In this document: in pieces, positions 1-9,610 of the stretch
How the letters are laid out: each line of letters begins with the position of its first letter
Position numbering within the stretch: position 1 is the first letter of the stretch
Source: Actinomycetota bacterium
GTDB taxonomy: Bacteria > Actinomycetota > Acidimicrobiia > Acidimicrobiales > Ilumatobacteraceae
Length of the DNA: 41,815 bases
Assembly (NCBI GenBank): GCA_005787785.1
Contig: SXZT01000038.1
Coordinates: forward strand, 1-41,815
Direction: 5' to 3'
Notes under the pieces: model-generated
Told to the model about the DNA's origin: nothing
Seen by the model: only the letters and a program-made list of their open reading frames with translations
Database searches by the model: none
Made by a program: the position numbers and the translations under genes

Positions 1-204
1 GAGAGCACCAAGTCGGTCTCCGACATTTACGCACCGGTCTCGGGCAAGGTGACCGCAGTGAACGCTGCTCTCGGGGGCACCCCCGAACTCGTGAACTCTG
101 ACCCTTATGGTGAAGGTTGGATCTGCGAGATCGAAATGACCGACGAGGCCGAACTGGCTGACCTGCTCGACGCCGCCGGCTACAGCGCACTGACGGGCGT
201 CTAG
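1..204 (+). CDS. gcvH: Glycine cleavage system H protein, 3' fragment (start outside window)
   Basis: Frame 1 from base 1 reads [62 protein letters not shown], typical lipoyl-domain C-terminal half of GcvH; other gcv genes nearby. Confidence 0.88.
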   Translation, partial: ESTKSVSDIYAPVSGKVTAVNAALGGTPELVNSDPYGEGWICEIEMTDEAELADLLDAAGYSALTGV

Positions 205-212
205 GTCGATTC

Positions 213-695
213 GTGTCATACGTCTACTGCAACCGCTGCGCGCACAGGAATCCGCCTCAGGCGGCATTCTGCAGCGTCTGTGGTGCGGTGCTCGACAGCG
301 CCACGGACCGCACGATCACCCTTACGCGGGTGGATGCCCTGCAGGATTCGCCCGGGCATGCCGACGATGTGATCTTCCGCACCTCGGAAGTGCCGATCGG
401 GGGAGCCGTCCTCGTGTCGCGCACGGGCGAACAGTTCGGTGATCGTTTTCCGCTGGGCATCGGCACGACGAACATCGGCCGACACCCGAATTCGGACGTC
501 GTTCTCGACGACATCACGGTGTCGCGGCGTCACGCGCAGGTTGTGTTCACCGAAGGCGCCTATGTCGTGCGTGACGTTGGCTCCCTGAACGGAACGTACG
601 TCAACCAGCAGCGCGCCGATGAATCAAAGCTCCATCACGGCGACGAAGTGCAGATCGGAAAATTCCGACTGGTCTTCTTCGATCGCTCGGAGTGA
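213..695 (+). CDS. garA: FHA-domain protein with N-terminal zinc ribbon, GarA-like
   Basis: FHA core NIGRHPNSDVVLDDITVSRRHAQV...DVGSLNGTYVN...GDEVQIGKFRLVFF; N-terminal CNRC...CSVC pair; lies between gcvH and an ftsR-like MerR as in mycobacteria. Confidence 0.85.
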   Translation: MSYVYCNRCAHRNPPQAAFCSVCGAVLDSATDRTITLTRVDALQDSPGHADDVIFRTSEVPIGGAVLVSRTGEQFGDRFPLGIGTTNIGRHPNSDVVLDDITVSRRHAQVVFTEGAYVVRDVGSLNGTYVNQQRADESKLHHGDEVQIGKFRLVFFDRSE

Positions 696-1594
696 ACATG
701 GCCGAGCGTGGTTACAAGAGCATCGGAGAGGTTCTTGGGCTGCTTCTCGAGGAGTTCCCCAATGTCACGATCTCGAAGATCAGGTTCCTCGAGAGTCAGG
801 GATTGATCGAGCCCGAGCGCACCCCGTCGGGTTACCGCAAGTTCACAGACTCGGAGGTCGAACGTCTGCGGTACATTCTGCGCGAGCAAGAGACGAATTA
901 TCTTCCGCTGCGTGTCATTCGTGATCGTCTCGACGAGTCCGGGGCCACTCCTCGGGATCCCACTTCACCGCCTTCGTTGCCGGCAGCCTTGCGCCATCAA
1001 ACCGTCGGTGATGTCAGCCGAGAACTGGCGCGAATCCACAGGTTGAACGTCGGATCCGTCGATGCCGACGAAAGCCTGGAGATCGAAATCGACCCGGTGG
1101 TTCTCGCCGAGTCCGAACGCTTGCACCCCGCGTCACGCAGGGCGCCGCAACGACCTGCCGCCAAGGTCCTCGTGCCTGCGGCGATAACCCCGATGTCCGC
1201 CCCACAAGGCGGTCCGGTTTCGCTGGAGGATCTGTGCGAATTGAGTGGACTTTCTGCAATCGACCTGCGCTTGCTTGAGCAATTCGGGCTGGTGTCCTCT
1301 CGGCAGGTGGGCAACGACAGCTTTTATGACGCCTCCGCGCGCGAAATCGCGGTTCTTGCGAAGAGGTTCCTGGATCACGGAATTGACATCCGTCATTTGA
1401 AATCGTGGCGCCTGGCGGCCGAGAAGGAGGCGGCGCTGTTCGAGCAACGCCTGATGCCGCTGCTGCGCCAGAAAAACCCCGAAGCGCGGTCCCAGTCGGC
1501 CGAGATGTTGGCGACCCTGATGTCGTTGGCAGGTGACCTCCGTCGCGTTCTGGTGCAACAGGCCGTTGGCCAATTCATCGAACCACGTCAGTAA
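692..1594 (+). CDS. ftsR: MerR-family transcriptional regulator, FtsR-like
   Basis: N-terminal MerR HTH (YKSIGEVLGLLLEEFPNVTISKIRFLESQGLIEPERTPSGYRKFTDSEVERLRYIL); gene order after the garA-like gene. Confidence 0.82.
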   Translation: MNMAERGYKSIGEVLGLLLEEFPNVTISKIRFLESQGLIEPERTPSGYRKFTDSEVERLRYILREQETNYLPLRVIRDRLDESGATPRDPTSPPSLPAALRHQTVGDVSRELARIHRLNVGSVDADESLEIEIDPVVLAESERLHPASRRAPQRPAAKVLVPAAITPMSAPQGGPVSLEDLCELSGLSAIDLRLLEQFGLVSSRQVGNDSFYDASAREIAVLAKRFLDHGIDIRHLKSWRLAAEKEAALFEQRLMPLLRQKNPEARSQSAEMLATLMSLAGDLRRVLVQQAVGQFIEPRQ

Positions 1595-1608
1595 GTAATC
1601 TCTGGGAC

Positions 1609-2124
1609 ATGGGAGACGTGGCTCGGGTCGAGGTGGTCGGGCTACGGATTGAGTTACCTTCGAATCAGCCGGTTCTCGTGTTGCGGGAAGTCGAAGGTCG
1701 CCGACGGGTACTCACCCTCTACATCGGCGGCCCCGAGGCGAGCGCCATCCATACAGCGCTTGAAGGGACCCAGCCGCCCCGTCCGCTCACCCACGATCTG
1801 TCGGTGATGTTGATCGAAGCCCTTGCGGCGAAGCTCGATCGTGTGATCGTTACCGAATTACGTGATCAGACGTATTTCGCGGAGATCGTCCTGCGTACAT
1901 CTGCCGGCGACATAGGCATTTCGGGTCGGCCGTCGGATGCCGTGGCCCTTGCCGTTCGGGCGGGAGCGGGGATTTTTGCGTCCGTCGATCTTCTCGACGA
2001 GGTAGGACGCGAAATCGGTGTCGATGGAGCCGAGAACGAAGAGGCGGAAGAGGCAGTCGTCGACGAATTCAGAGATTTCCTCGAGACGATTTCGCCCGAA
2101 GACTTCTCTGATCCGACGTCATAG
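1609..2124 (+). CDS. Bifunctional nuclease family protein (DUF151)
   Basis: VLTLYIGGPEASAIHTALEG..PRPLTHDL...ISGRPSDAVALAVRAGAGIF motif set. Confidence 0.85.
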   Translation: MGDVARVEVVGLRIELPSNQPVLVLREVEGRRRVLTLYIGGPEASAIHTALEGTQPPRPLTHDLSVMLIEALAAKLDRVIVTELRDQTYFAEIVLRTSAGDIGISGRPSDAVALAVRAGAGIFASVDLLDEVGREIGVDGAENEEAEEAVVDEFRDFLETISPEDFSDPTS

Positions 2125-2134
2125 ACTGTGAAAC

Positions 2135-2590
2135 ATGGGTGAGGGGTTCAGCGGTACCAAAGCCGCGCAGATTGTCGGGATCTCGTACCGACAACTCGAC
2201 TATTGGGCGCGCACGAACTTGATCGCACCGTCGTTGTCGCCCGCGTCGGGTAGCGGTTCGCGTCGCGCGTATTCCTACGGCGATCTCCTCGAGTTGAAGG
2301 TCGTGAAGAACCTTCTGGATGCGGGCATCAAGTTGGAGTCGGTGCGCGAGGTCTTCCGCTACATGCGTGAGCACCTGCGCTCCGACGTCGTGTCGGCTCA
2401 CATCGTCATTAGTGGCTCGTCCGTTGTCCTGTGTGACGGTGACCAACTCATCGATGTCTTGCGCAACGGTCAAGGCGTTCTCAACGTGTTGCCGCTCGCG
2501 GGCGTGAAAGACGACGTCGATGCGAGCATCATGACCGTCGGTCGTCGGGTCGAAGCCGACGCCGAACAGCGTCGCGCCGCCGGCATGTGA
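2135..2590 (+). CDS. MerR-family transcriptional regulator
   Basis: GTKAAQIVGISYRQLDYWARTNLIAPSLSPASGSGSRRAYSYGDLLELKVVKNLLDAG helix-turn-helix. Confidence 0.82.
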   Translation: MGEGFSGTKAAQIVGISYRQLDYWARTNLIAPSLSPASGSGSRRAYSYGDLLELKVVKNLLDAGIKLESVREVFRYMREHLRSDVVSAHIVISGSSVVLCDGDQLIDVLRNGQGVLNVLPLAGVKDDVDASIMTVGRRVEADAEQRRAAGM

Positions 2591-3651
2591 TGTCGCTGCG
2601 TCGCACGACACTGCACGGTGCCCATGTCGAACTCGGCGCCAAGATGGTGCCGTTCGGCGGGTGGGACATGCCGGTCTCGTATCCGATCGGAACCATCGAA
2701 GAACACATGACCTGCCGCCGTGCGGCGGTGATGTTCGACGTCTCCCATCTCGGAACTGTGCGTGTCGAGGGCGCCGGATCGTTCGAATCCTTGCAGCGTG
2801 TTCTGACCAATGACCTCGCGAAGGTCGCGCCCGGTCGTGCGCAGTACACGCACCTCCTCGATCCCGCCGATGCGTCGGTGATCGACGACATCATCGTGTG
2901 GTGGGTCGACCACGAAGTGTTCGACGTCATGCCGAACGCCTCGAACACCGACCGTGTCGTCAAGTATCTCGGCGGACACGACACGACTTCGACCCGTTCG
3001 GTGATCGCCGTACAGGGTCCCGCCTCACGCGAGAAAGTGGCACGTGTGTCACCCGAGGCTGCGGCGGTCGGTCGCTTCCGTGTCGAGCGTATCGAGGTGT
3101 GCGGTTGTCCTTGTGTCGTCGCCGGAACGGGTTACACGGGTGAAGACGGCATCGAGATCGCTGTGCCCAACCATCACACGCGCAGCATGTGGGATGCGCT
3201 CTTGAGTGCCGGTGTGGTTCCCGCCGGCCTCGGAGCACGGGACACGTTGAGGCTCGAGTCCGGTCTCCCGTTGCACGGACACGAACTGGGTGAGGGCATC
3301 ACGCCGTTGCAGGCCAACTTGAACTGGGTGGTCGGCTGGAAGAAGACCGAGTTCCAGGGTCGCGCCGCGCTTGCGGCCGAAAAAGAGCGGGGTGTTGCCC
3401 GGGTGTTGCGGGGAATTGCGACCGAAGGTCGTCGACCATCGCGCGAGGGGAGTGCGGTGCGCACGGCGCACGGCAGCGGCGTCGTGACCAGCGGGAACTT
3501 CTCGCCCGTGCTCGGGCACGGCATCGCGATGGCTTTCCTTCCACCGGCATGCACCGAGGGTGACGAGGTCGAAATCGACGTTCGCGGTTCGGCGCTGGTC
3601 GGCCGTGTCGTGGCGTTGCCCTTCGTCAGGAAGCCGGCTTCTGGGGCTTGA
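2587..3651 (+). CDS. gcvT: Aminomethyltransferase, glycine cleavage T protein
   Basis: RTTLHGAHVELGAKMVPFGGWDMPVSY...; GYTGEDGIEIAVPN; GLGARDTLRLESGLPLHGHEL; 4-bp overlap with preceding MerR gene. Confidence 0.93.
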   Translation: MMSLRRTTLHGAHVELGAKMVPFGGWDMPVSYPIGTIEEHMTCRRAAVMFDVSHLGTVRVEGAGSFESLQRVLTNDLAKVAPGRAQYTHLLDPADASVIDDIIVWWVDHEVFDVMPNASNTDRVVKYLGGHDTTSTRSVIAVQGPASREKVARVSPEAAAVGRFRVERIEVCGCPCVVAGTGYTGEDGIEIAVPNHHTRSMWDALLSAGVVPAGLGARDTLRLESGLPLHGHELGEGITPLQANLNWVVGWKKTEFQGRAALAAEKERGVARVLRGIATEGRRPSREGSAVRTAHGSGVVTSGNFSPVLGHGIAMAFLPPACTEGDEVEIDVRGSALVGRVVALPFVRKPASGA

Positions 3652-3967
3652 TGCCCATCAGATTGCCCATCGTGGCCATCGTCTGAAGAGCGAAACCGAC
3701 CTGGGGCATCACCGCGCGCAGCGGCCCCTCGATGTCGTCGAGCAGCGAATTGATGCGGGTCGCCGCCGAGTTGAGGTTCTTCATCGTCTCGGCGGTGTTC
3801 TCGAGGGTCTGCAGAAGCAACTCGACAGACCGGCGACCCTGGTCGATCGTCTTGCCGCCTTCGCTGATCACCTTGGTGGCGAGCTCCACCGGGTTGATGC
3901 TGAACAGAAGTGCGATGAGGTCTTCCAATCCCGCTAGCGGGTTCGAAGCATCGCCGTCCTGGGACAT
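3626..3967 (-). CDS. Hypothetical 113 aa protein, predicted amphipathic helical
   Basis: Uninterrupted ORF 24 bp downstream of gcvP on the same strand; overlaps the gcvT 3' end convergently by 26 bp. No family recognised. Confidence 0.6.
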   Translation of the reverse strand: MSQDGDASNPLAGLEDLIALLFSINPVELATKVISEGGKTIDQGRRSVELLLQTLENTAETMKNLNSAATRINSLLDDIEGPLRAVMPQVGFALQTMATMGNLMGIKPQKPAS

Positions 3968-3991
3968 GGCGTCAGACTATGCGCTCCGGGG

Positions 3992-6877
3992 TCAAGCGGT
4001 GCCGTTCGCAGCGGCATATTCCTCGAGCGGTGTGCACGAGCAGACGAGGTTGCGGTCACCCGCGGCGGCGTCGATGCGTGAGACGGGCGGAAAGTACGAC
4101 CGACCAACGGTTCTCGAGGTCGGATACAACCCTGTTCGACGCTCATAGGAGCGGGTCCAGTCGGTTGTCGTGTCGGCGACGGTGTGCGGTGCGTGACGCA
4201 GTGGCGAGTCCTCGATGGTCGTTCGGCCGGACTCGACCTCCGCGATTTCCGTGCGGATCGACAGCATCGCTTCGATGAAACGATCGAGTTCGGATTTCTC
4301 TTCGCTCTCCGTTGGCTCGACCATCAGGGTGCCCGCCACGGGGAAACTGACCGTCGGCGCCTGGAAGCCGTGGTCGATCAGGCGTTTTGCAACATCGTCG
4401 ATCGACACCCCCGTCGACTTGCCGAGCGGACGCAGGTCGAGGATGCATTCGTGGGCGACGCGCCCGTTCGCACCCCGGTACAGCACCGGAAAGGCGTCGC
4501 CGAGCTTTGCTGCGATGTAGTTCGCATTGAGGATCGCGCGCTGCGTTGCGCGGCGCAGTCCGTCGCCGCCCATCATCGCGATGTACATCCAGGGAATCGG
4601 CAGGATGCCCGCCGAACCGTGCGGAGCAGCGGAGACGGGTCCGACGGCCTCGTCGAACCGACGGTCGGGGGAGTTGAAGTCGACGACTGCCGGCAGGAAT
4701 GGCGCGAGGTGTTCGCGTACGGCGACGGGGCCAACGCCCGGGCCCCCACCACCGTGGGGAATGCAGAAGGACTTGTGCAGGTTGAGGTGGCTCACATCGG
4801 CCCCGAATTTTCCTGGTGCGGCCAGACCGACGAGGGCATTCAGGTTCGCGCCGTCGACGTACACCTGGCCGCCGCCATCGTGCACAATTCCGCAGATCTC
4901 GACGACGGCTTCTTCGTACACGCCGTGCGTGGACGGATAAGTGATCATGAGGGCCGCGAGTCGGTCGTCCGCGATCTCGATGTTGCGGCGCAGGTCGGCG
5001 ACGTCGACGTTGCCCTCGTCATCGCACTTGATGACGACAACCTTCATGCCGGCCATCACTGCGCTTGCGGCATTGGTTCCGTGTGCGGAGGAGGGGATAA
5101 GGCAGACATCGCGGGCGTGGTCGCCGCGCGAGCGGTGGTACGCGCGGATCGCCAGCAAGCCGGCGAATTCACCCTGGCTTCCGGCGTTCGGTTGCAGACT
5201 GACCGCGTCGTAGCCCGTGGCTTCGCACAGCCACTCTTCCAACTGTGCGATCATTTCGAGTGATCCGGCACGGGTCTCTTCCGGGGCGAAGGGATGCAGC
5301 GAGGCGAACTCGGGCCACGTGACGGGAATCATCTCGGACGTAGCGTTCAATTTCATGGTGCACGACCCGAGCGGGATCATCGTTCGGTCGAGCGCGAGGT
5401 CCTTGTCCGCGAGGCTGCGCAGGTAACGCAACATCTCATGTTCGGTGCGGTGGGCCTTGAAAGCGTGATGCTCGAGAAAGGCATCGGTGCGCAACGATTC
5501 GAGTGGACTCTCGAGGGCCGAATTCCACAGTTTGTCGACATGGTCGGCGCAACCGAAGAAGCCTGCGATCGTGCGTATGTCGTCGCGTGTCATCGTCTCG
5601 TCGATCGAGATCCCGACGGTGTCGTCGTCGGTGTGGCGCAGGAACCAGCCCTCGTTGCGCGCGATGCGCAGAATCACATCCGCATCGCCCTTCGGGTCCA
5701 CGGTCAGCGTGTCGAACCACGAAGGATTGACCACTTCGTGGCCCGCCGCGACGAGTGCCTCGGCGAGGACGTTCGTGTAGGCGTGCACGCGCGAAGCGAT
5801 TTCGACGAGGCCTTCACGGCCGTGCCATGCGGCGTACAGTCCGGCCATGTTGGCGAGAAGCACTTGTGCGGTGCAGATGTTCGACGTGGCCTTCTCTCGG
5901 CGAATGTGTTGCTCACGGGTCTGGAGCGCCAGACGCAGGGCCGGCCGGCCGCGTGTGTCGACACTGACACCGACGAGACGTCCGGGCAGTGAACGCACGT
6001 GTGCCTCACCGATGGCGAGGTATGCGGCGTGCGGGCCACCCATGCCCATCGGAATGCCGAAGCGTTGCGACGTGCCAACGGCCGCGTCGAAGCCCAGTTG
6101 CCCGGGCGGCATCACGAGACACAGCGCAAGCAGGTCGGCGGCAGCGATGGCGAGTGCGCCGACGGAATGTGCGGCTGTAACGATCCGGCGCAGCGTGTCG
6201 GCGGAGGGAACGTTGCCCGAAAGGCCGGGAATCGACGCAAGTATTCCGAACGGCTTCGCGTCGGCGATCCGCGAGGCACTGCCGATCACGATGTCGATGC
6301 CGAGAGGCTCGGCACGCGTTTGCAGAACGGCCAGCGTCTGGGGGAGAACGTCGTCGAGGACGAAGAAGGTGTCGGACTCGGCGCTCGCCGCGCGGTGGGC
6401 CATCGTCATTGCTTCGGCCGCGGCAGTAGCTTCGTCGAGAAGTGAAGCGTTTGCGACGTCGAATCCCGTCAGCTCGGCGATCATCGTCTGGAAGTTGAGA
6501 AGCGCCTCGAGGCGCCCCTGCGAGATCTCCGGCTGGGAAGGGGTGTAGGCGGTGTACCACGCGGGGTTTTCCAGCACGTTGCGCTGGATGACGGCGGGCG
6601 TGATTGTGCCGTAGTAGCCCATGCCGATCGCGCTGCGACCGACCTCGTTCTTTGCCGCGAGGTCGCGCAGGGTACGCAGTGCGGCCTGTTCGGAGAGGCC
6701 CGAGCCGATCGACAAACCCCTGGTGAGAGCGATGACGGCGGGAACCGTCTGGCGCGCAAGATCATCGAGGTCCACCGCGCCGACGGTGGCGAGCATCGAC
6801 GCGAGGTCACTCGGGTCGGCGCCCATGTGGCGGGACTCGAACTTCTCTTCACCGAAATGGGACGGGGACAGACGCAC
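3992..6877 (-). CDS. gcvP: Glycine dehydrogenase (decarboxylating), P protein, single-chain
   Basis: 961 aa; [14 protein letters not shown] start region; [38 protein letters not shown]-lysine region. Confidence 0.97.
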   Translation of the reverse strand: MRLSPSHFGEEKFESRHMGADPSDLASMLATVGAVDLDDLARQTVPAVIALTRGLSIGSGLSEQAALRTLRDLAAKNEVGRSAIGMGYYGTITPAVIQRNVLENPAWYTAYTPSQPEISQGRLEALLNFQTMIAELTGFDVANASLLDEATAAAEAMTMAHRAASAESDTFFVLDDVLPQTLAVLQTRAEPLGIDIVIGSASRIADAKPFGILASIPGLSGNVPSADTLRRIVTAAHSVGALAIAAADLLALCLVMPPGQLGFDAAVGTSQRFGIPMGMGGPHAAYLAIGEAHVRSLPGRLVGVSVDTRGRPALRLALQTREQHIRREKATSNICTAQVLLANMAGLYAAWHGREGLVEIASRVHAYTNVLAEALVAAGHEVVNPSWFDTLTVDPKGDADVILRIARNEGWFLRHTDDDTVGISIDETMTRDDIRTIAGFFGCADHVDKLWNSALESPLESLRTDAFLEHHAFKAHRTEHEMLRYLRSLADKDLALDRTMIPLGSCTMKLNATSEMIPVTWPEFASLHPFAPEETRAGSLEMIAQLEEWLCEATGYDAVSLQPNAGSQGEFAGLLAIRAYHRSRGDHARDVCLIPSSAHGTNAASAVMAGMKVVVIKCDDEGNVDVADLRRNIEIADDRLAALMITYPSTHGVYEEAVVEICGIVHDGGGQVYVDGANLNALVGLAAPGKFGADVSHLNLHKSFCIPHGGGGPGVGPVAVREHLAPFLPAVVDFNSPDRRFDEAVGPVSAAPHGSAGILPIPWMYIAMMGGDGLRRATQRAILNANYIAAKLGDAFPVLYRGANGRVAHECILDLRPLGKSTGVSIDDVAKRLIDHGFQAPTVSFPVAGTLMVEPTESEEKSELDRFIEAMLSIRTEIAEVESGRTTIEDSPLRHAPHTVADTTTDWTRSYERRTGLYPTSRTVGRSYFPPVSRIDAAAGDRNLVCSCTPLEEYAAANGTA

Positions 6878-6903
6878 GTTTTCTCCTGACGGATGGTTGA
6901 TGT

Positions 6904-7075
6904 GCGCCCCCGCTGTCGGTGGGACCTGAGAGCTTCACGGCCGAGGCCGCTTTCCCCTTCGGTGGGAGAGTTGCCTCTCCGCTTTCCAGCGTGTGAGTCC
7001 CGACGGTCCGTTGTGCCTGAGAGGTTCCGGGGCGGTTGCTCCTTCGGCGGCCGGCGAGCCGGCTCTCTCCCGTGC
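6904..7075 (-). promoter_or_regulatory. Tandem glycine riboswitch (two aptamers) in the gcvP 5' leader
   Basis: Minus strand reads CGGGAGAGAGCCGGC..GCCGCCGAAGGAGCAACC..GGAACCTCTCAGGCACAACGGACC then GCGGAGAGGCAACTCTCCCACCGAAGGGGAAAGC..GAAGCTCTCAGGTCCCACCGACAG, i.e. two copies of the glycine-aptamer landmarks (GGAGAG / CCGAAGG / CTCTCAGG) directly upstream of gcvP. Confidence 0.93.
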
Positions 7076-7105
7076 GGGAATTTCAGTTGTACCCGAGAAC
7101 CTACA

Positions 7106-8263
7106 TCACTTCCGGGCTGTTCTCTCTTCCTCGTAGGCGGCAATCGCGGTGAGTTGAGCCCCGAGGGTGGAGTCGACCCAGCGCGAGCCAGCGGCGACGA
7201 TGCGGTCATAGCTGGCCCGGGGAGCGGCCAGCTGGTCCTGGAAGTGGGGCATCACGTACTCGGCGAAGAGCTCGTAACTGCGCTTCGTGGCCTGCCAATC
7301 GGCGAGGTCGGCGCCGAGGAACAGATAGGCGCCGAATCCGCCGGTCTTTTGACGGAGTCGCTCGAGTTGAGCAATCGCCATGTCGGGTGTGCCGATGACC
7401 ATTCGTCCCGACTCGTTGGCGAAGTCGACGAAGGAGTCGAAGTCGGCGGGGGGCGCATCGTTCGGGTCGCCGACGGGAATGATGTGCGACAGATAGTCGA
7501 AGATCCACTGCAGTCCGTATCTGCAGTTCTCACGGGCCTGCTTCTCCGTTTCGGCGATGTGCATCGGGCCCATCAGTCGCCACTGTGCGCGATCGGCCAC
7601 GTGGCCGTGCAGTGCGGCCTCCTCCTGCCAGACAGTGAAGTTGTAGTCGAGTACATGGAAAGCGGCGGGCTCGGTTGCCGCGATCGACAGGAGGCCCGTG
7701 CCGTAGCGACCGGCCAGCTTCGACCCCGACGGCGAAATCGACGAGGCCACCGCGATGGGGAACTTCGAGTAGGGCTTCATTTGCAGAACGGCTTCTTCGC
7801 AGACGAACCAATCGGTGTGTTTGGTGACCGTCTCGCCGCGGAAGAGTCGCATGATGACGTCGAACGATTCCTCCATGCGAGGTCTCTGCATCTGCGGAGG
7901 GATGCCGAGCATCGCTGCATCGCTCGTCAATTGACCGGGGCCTGCACCGAACATCATTCGGCCGCGCGTCAGGTGGTCGAGCATCACGATTCGGTCGGCG
8001 AGGATGAGGGGATGGTGGTAGGGAAGTGAGTTGACTCCCGTCCCCAACCTGATGTGCGAAGTGCGCTGCGCAGCCGCGGCAATGAACACCTCGGGCGACG
8101 CGATGAGCTCGGACCCGGCACTGTGGTGTTCGCCGATCCACGCCTCGTCGTAGCCGAGCTTGTCGAGCCATTCGACGAGTTCGAGGTCGCGGTGCAGCAG
8201 AAGTGTCGGGTTGATGCCCGTCTTGTGCATGGGCGGAAGAAAGATGCCGAAGCGCATGGGCAA
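7106..8263 (-). CDS. LLM-class flavin-dependent oxidoreductase (luciferase-like)
   Basis: MRFGIFLPPMHKTG...LDKLGYDEAWIGEHHSAGSELIASPEVFIAAAAQRTSHIRLGTGVNSLPYHHPLILADRIVMLDHLTRGRMMFGAGPG. Confidence 0.9.
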   Translation of the reverse strand: MPMRFGIFLPPMHKTGINPTLLLHRDLELVEWLDKLGYDEAWIGEHHSAGSELIASPEVFIAAAAQRTSHIRLGTGVNSLPYHHPLILADRIVMLDHLTRGRMMFGAGPGQLTSDAAMLGIPPQMQRPRMEESFDVIMRLFRGETVTKHTDWFVCEEAVLQMKPYSKFPIAVASSISPSGSKLAGRYGTGLLSIAATEPAAFHVLDYNFTVWQEEAALHGHVADRAQWRLMGPMHIAETEKQARENCRYGLQWIFDYLSHIIPVGDPNDAPPADFDSFVDFANESGRMVIGTPDMAIAQLERLRQKTGGFGAYLFLGADLADWQATKRSYELFAEYVMPHFQDQLAAPRASYDRIVAAGSRWVDSTLGAQLTAIAAYEEERTARK

Positions 8264-8266
8264 TTC

Positions 8267-9610
8267 TTACTCGACCGTTCCGTACGCACCGGAACTGCCG
8301 TCGGTTGCGTTCGATGCCCGTACGTCGGCGACGCTTGCCCGCAAAGCCGCAACGAAGTCGTCGACAACCTTGTCGTGGTGCGCGCTCACCGTCATGTGGA
8401 GCATCGGGGGAGGTGACTGCCGGTCGACCCACCAGCCGCGCGCGGCGAGTGCGTCGGCGACCGCGTGCGCGGGTACGGCGGGGTCGGCAGAACCGAAACA
8501 GATCAGGGTCGAGTCGGGTTTCGTCATGACGAAAAGGGGATCAATCGCAGTGATCGCGTCGACGAGAAGGAGAGTGGTTGCGCGGGTGAGAGCGGCGAGC
8601 TTCGCGTAACCCTCGCGGCCGAAGTGGTTGATCATCGCCCACGACGAAGCGATCGGCCCGCCGCTTTTTGTCCCGAGCACGCCGGAGCTGCCGTACATGC
8701 CACCGAGCCAGTTGTCGGTGACGAAGACCTGCTTGTCGCGCAGTTCGCGCGAGCGGTAGACGATCACGCCCGATCCCTTGGCCGCATAGCCGTACTTGTG
8801 CAGGTCGACGGAGATCGACGTAACGCCCTCGATGCGAAAGTCGAAGGGGACTGTGCCACCGGCGAACGGTTCGAGGAATGCGAGGACCATTCCGCCGATG
8901 CACGAGTCGACGTGCAGCGGGACGCCGCGGGACAACGCAATGTCGCCAAGTTCGGCGATGGGGTCGACCACACCCTGGGGGTACTGCGGGGCGGAGGCGA
9001 CCATCAGCACGGTGGAGTCATCGATTGCATCGCGCATGGCGGCCGCGTCGGCGCGCCAATCCGCGCGCACGGGCACACGGCGGCTCTCGATGCCGAAATA
9101 CGCGCAAGCCTTCTCGAAGGCTGCGTGGGCGGAGGTGGGGAGCACGATGTTGGGTCGGGCGACCTCGGGACGGCGTTGCTTGGCGGCATACGACACCATG
9201 AGGAGGCTCTCGGTTCCGCCCGACGTCATGAAGCCCGCAGCGCCTGACGGAGCGTGACACAGCTCCGAGACGAAGCCCAGCACCTCGGACTGCATCCGCC
9301 GCAGGCTGGGAAAGGCAGCCACGTTGAGGGCGTTTTCGCCGGCATACATCGCATAGGCGCGCTCGGACAGCTCGAGCGCCTCGGGTGTTGCCAGATACGT
9401 GAGGCTGAATGCGCGGCCGTTGCGCCAGTCGATGTCGGATCGCCGAAGATCTTCGAGTGCCGAGATGACTTGCCCCGGGTCCTCCGCGCCGTTTGCCACG
9501 CCGCGCAGAGTAGTGCCATGAATTCGGGCAAGGGTTCCTCTGATTCCCCTTGATTCATTGGCTTCTCCGTAATTTACATAAGATGTATTATGGGCGCAGA
9601 CGAATGGCAT
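8267..9610 (-). CDS. PLP-dependent decarboxylase/lyase family protein, sphingosine-1-phosphate lyase-like (5' end uncertain)
   Basis: DIDWRNGRAFSLTYLATPE...ENALNVAAFPSLRRMQSEVLGFVSELCHAPSGAAGFMTSGGTESLLMV; SISVDLHKYGYAAKGSGVIVYRSRELR PLP-lysine. True start may be an internal GTG (VANGAEDPG...). Confidence 0.82.
   Translation of the reverse strand: MPFVCAHNTSYVNYGEANESRGIRGTLARIHGTTLRGVANGAEDPGQVISALEDLRRSDIDWRNGRAFSLTYLATPEALELSERAYAMYAGENALNVAAFPSLRRMQSEVLGFVSELCHAPSGAAGFMTSGGTESLLMVSYAAKQRRPEVARPNIVLPTSAHAAFEKACAYFGIESRRVPVRADWRADAAAMRDAIDDSTVLMVASAPQYPQGVVDPIAELGDIALSRGVPLHVDSCIGGMVLAFLEPFAGGTVPFDFRIEGVTSISVDLHKYGYAAKGSGVIVYRSRELRDKQVFVTDNWLGGMYGSSGVLGTKSGGPIASSWAMINHFGREGYAKLAALTRATTLLLVDAITAIDPLFVMTKPDSTLICFGSADPAVPAHAVADALAARGWWVDRQSPPPMLHMTVSAHHDKVVDDFVAALRASVADVRASNATDGSSGAYGTVE

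Noticed and set aside
4184-5263. 359 aa plus-strand ORF over gcvP
   Set aside because: Shadow of the strongly supported gcvP reading frame.
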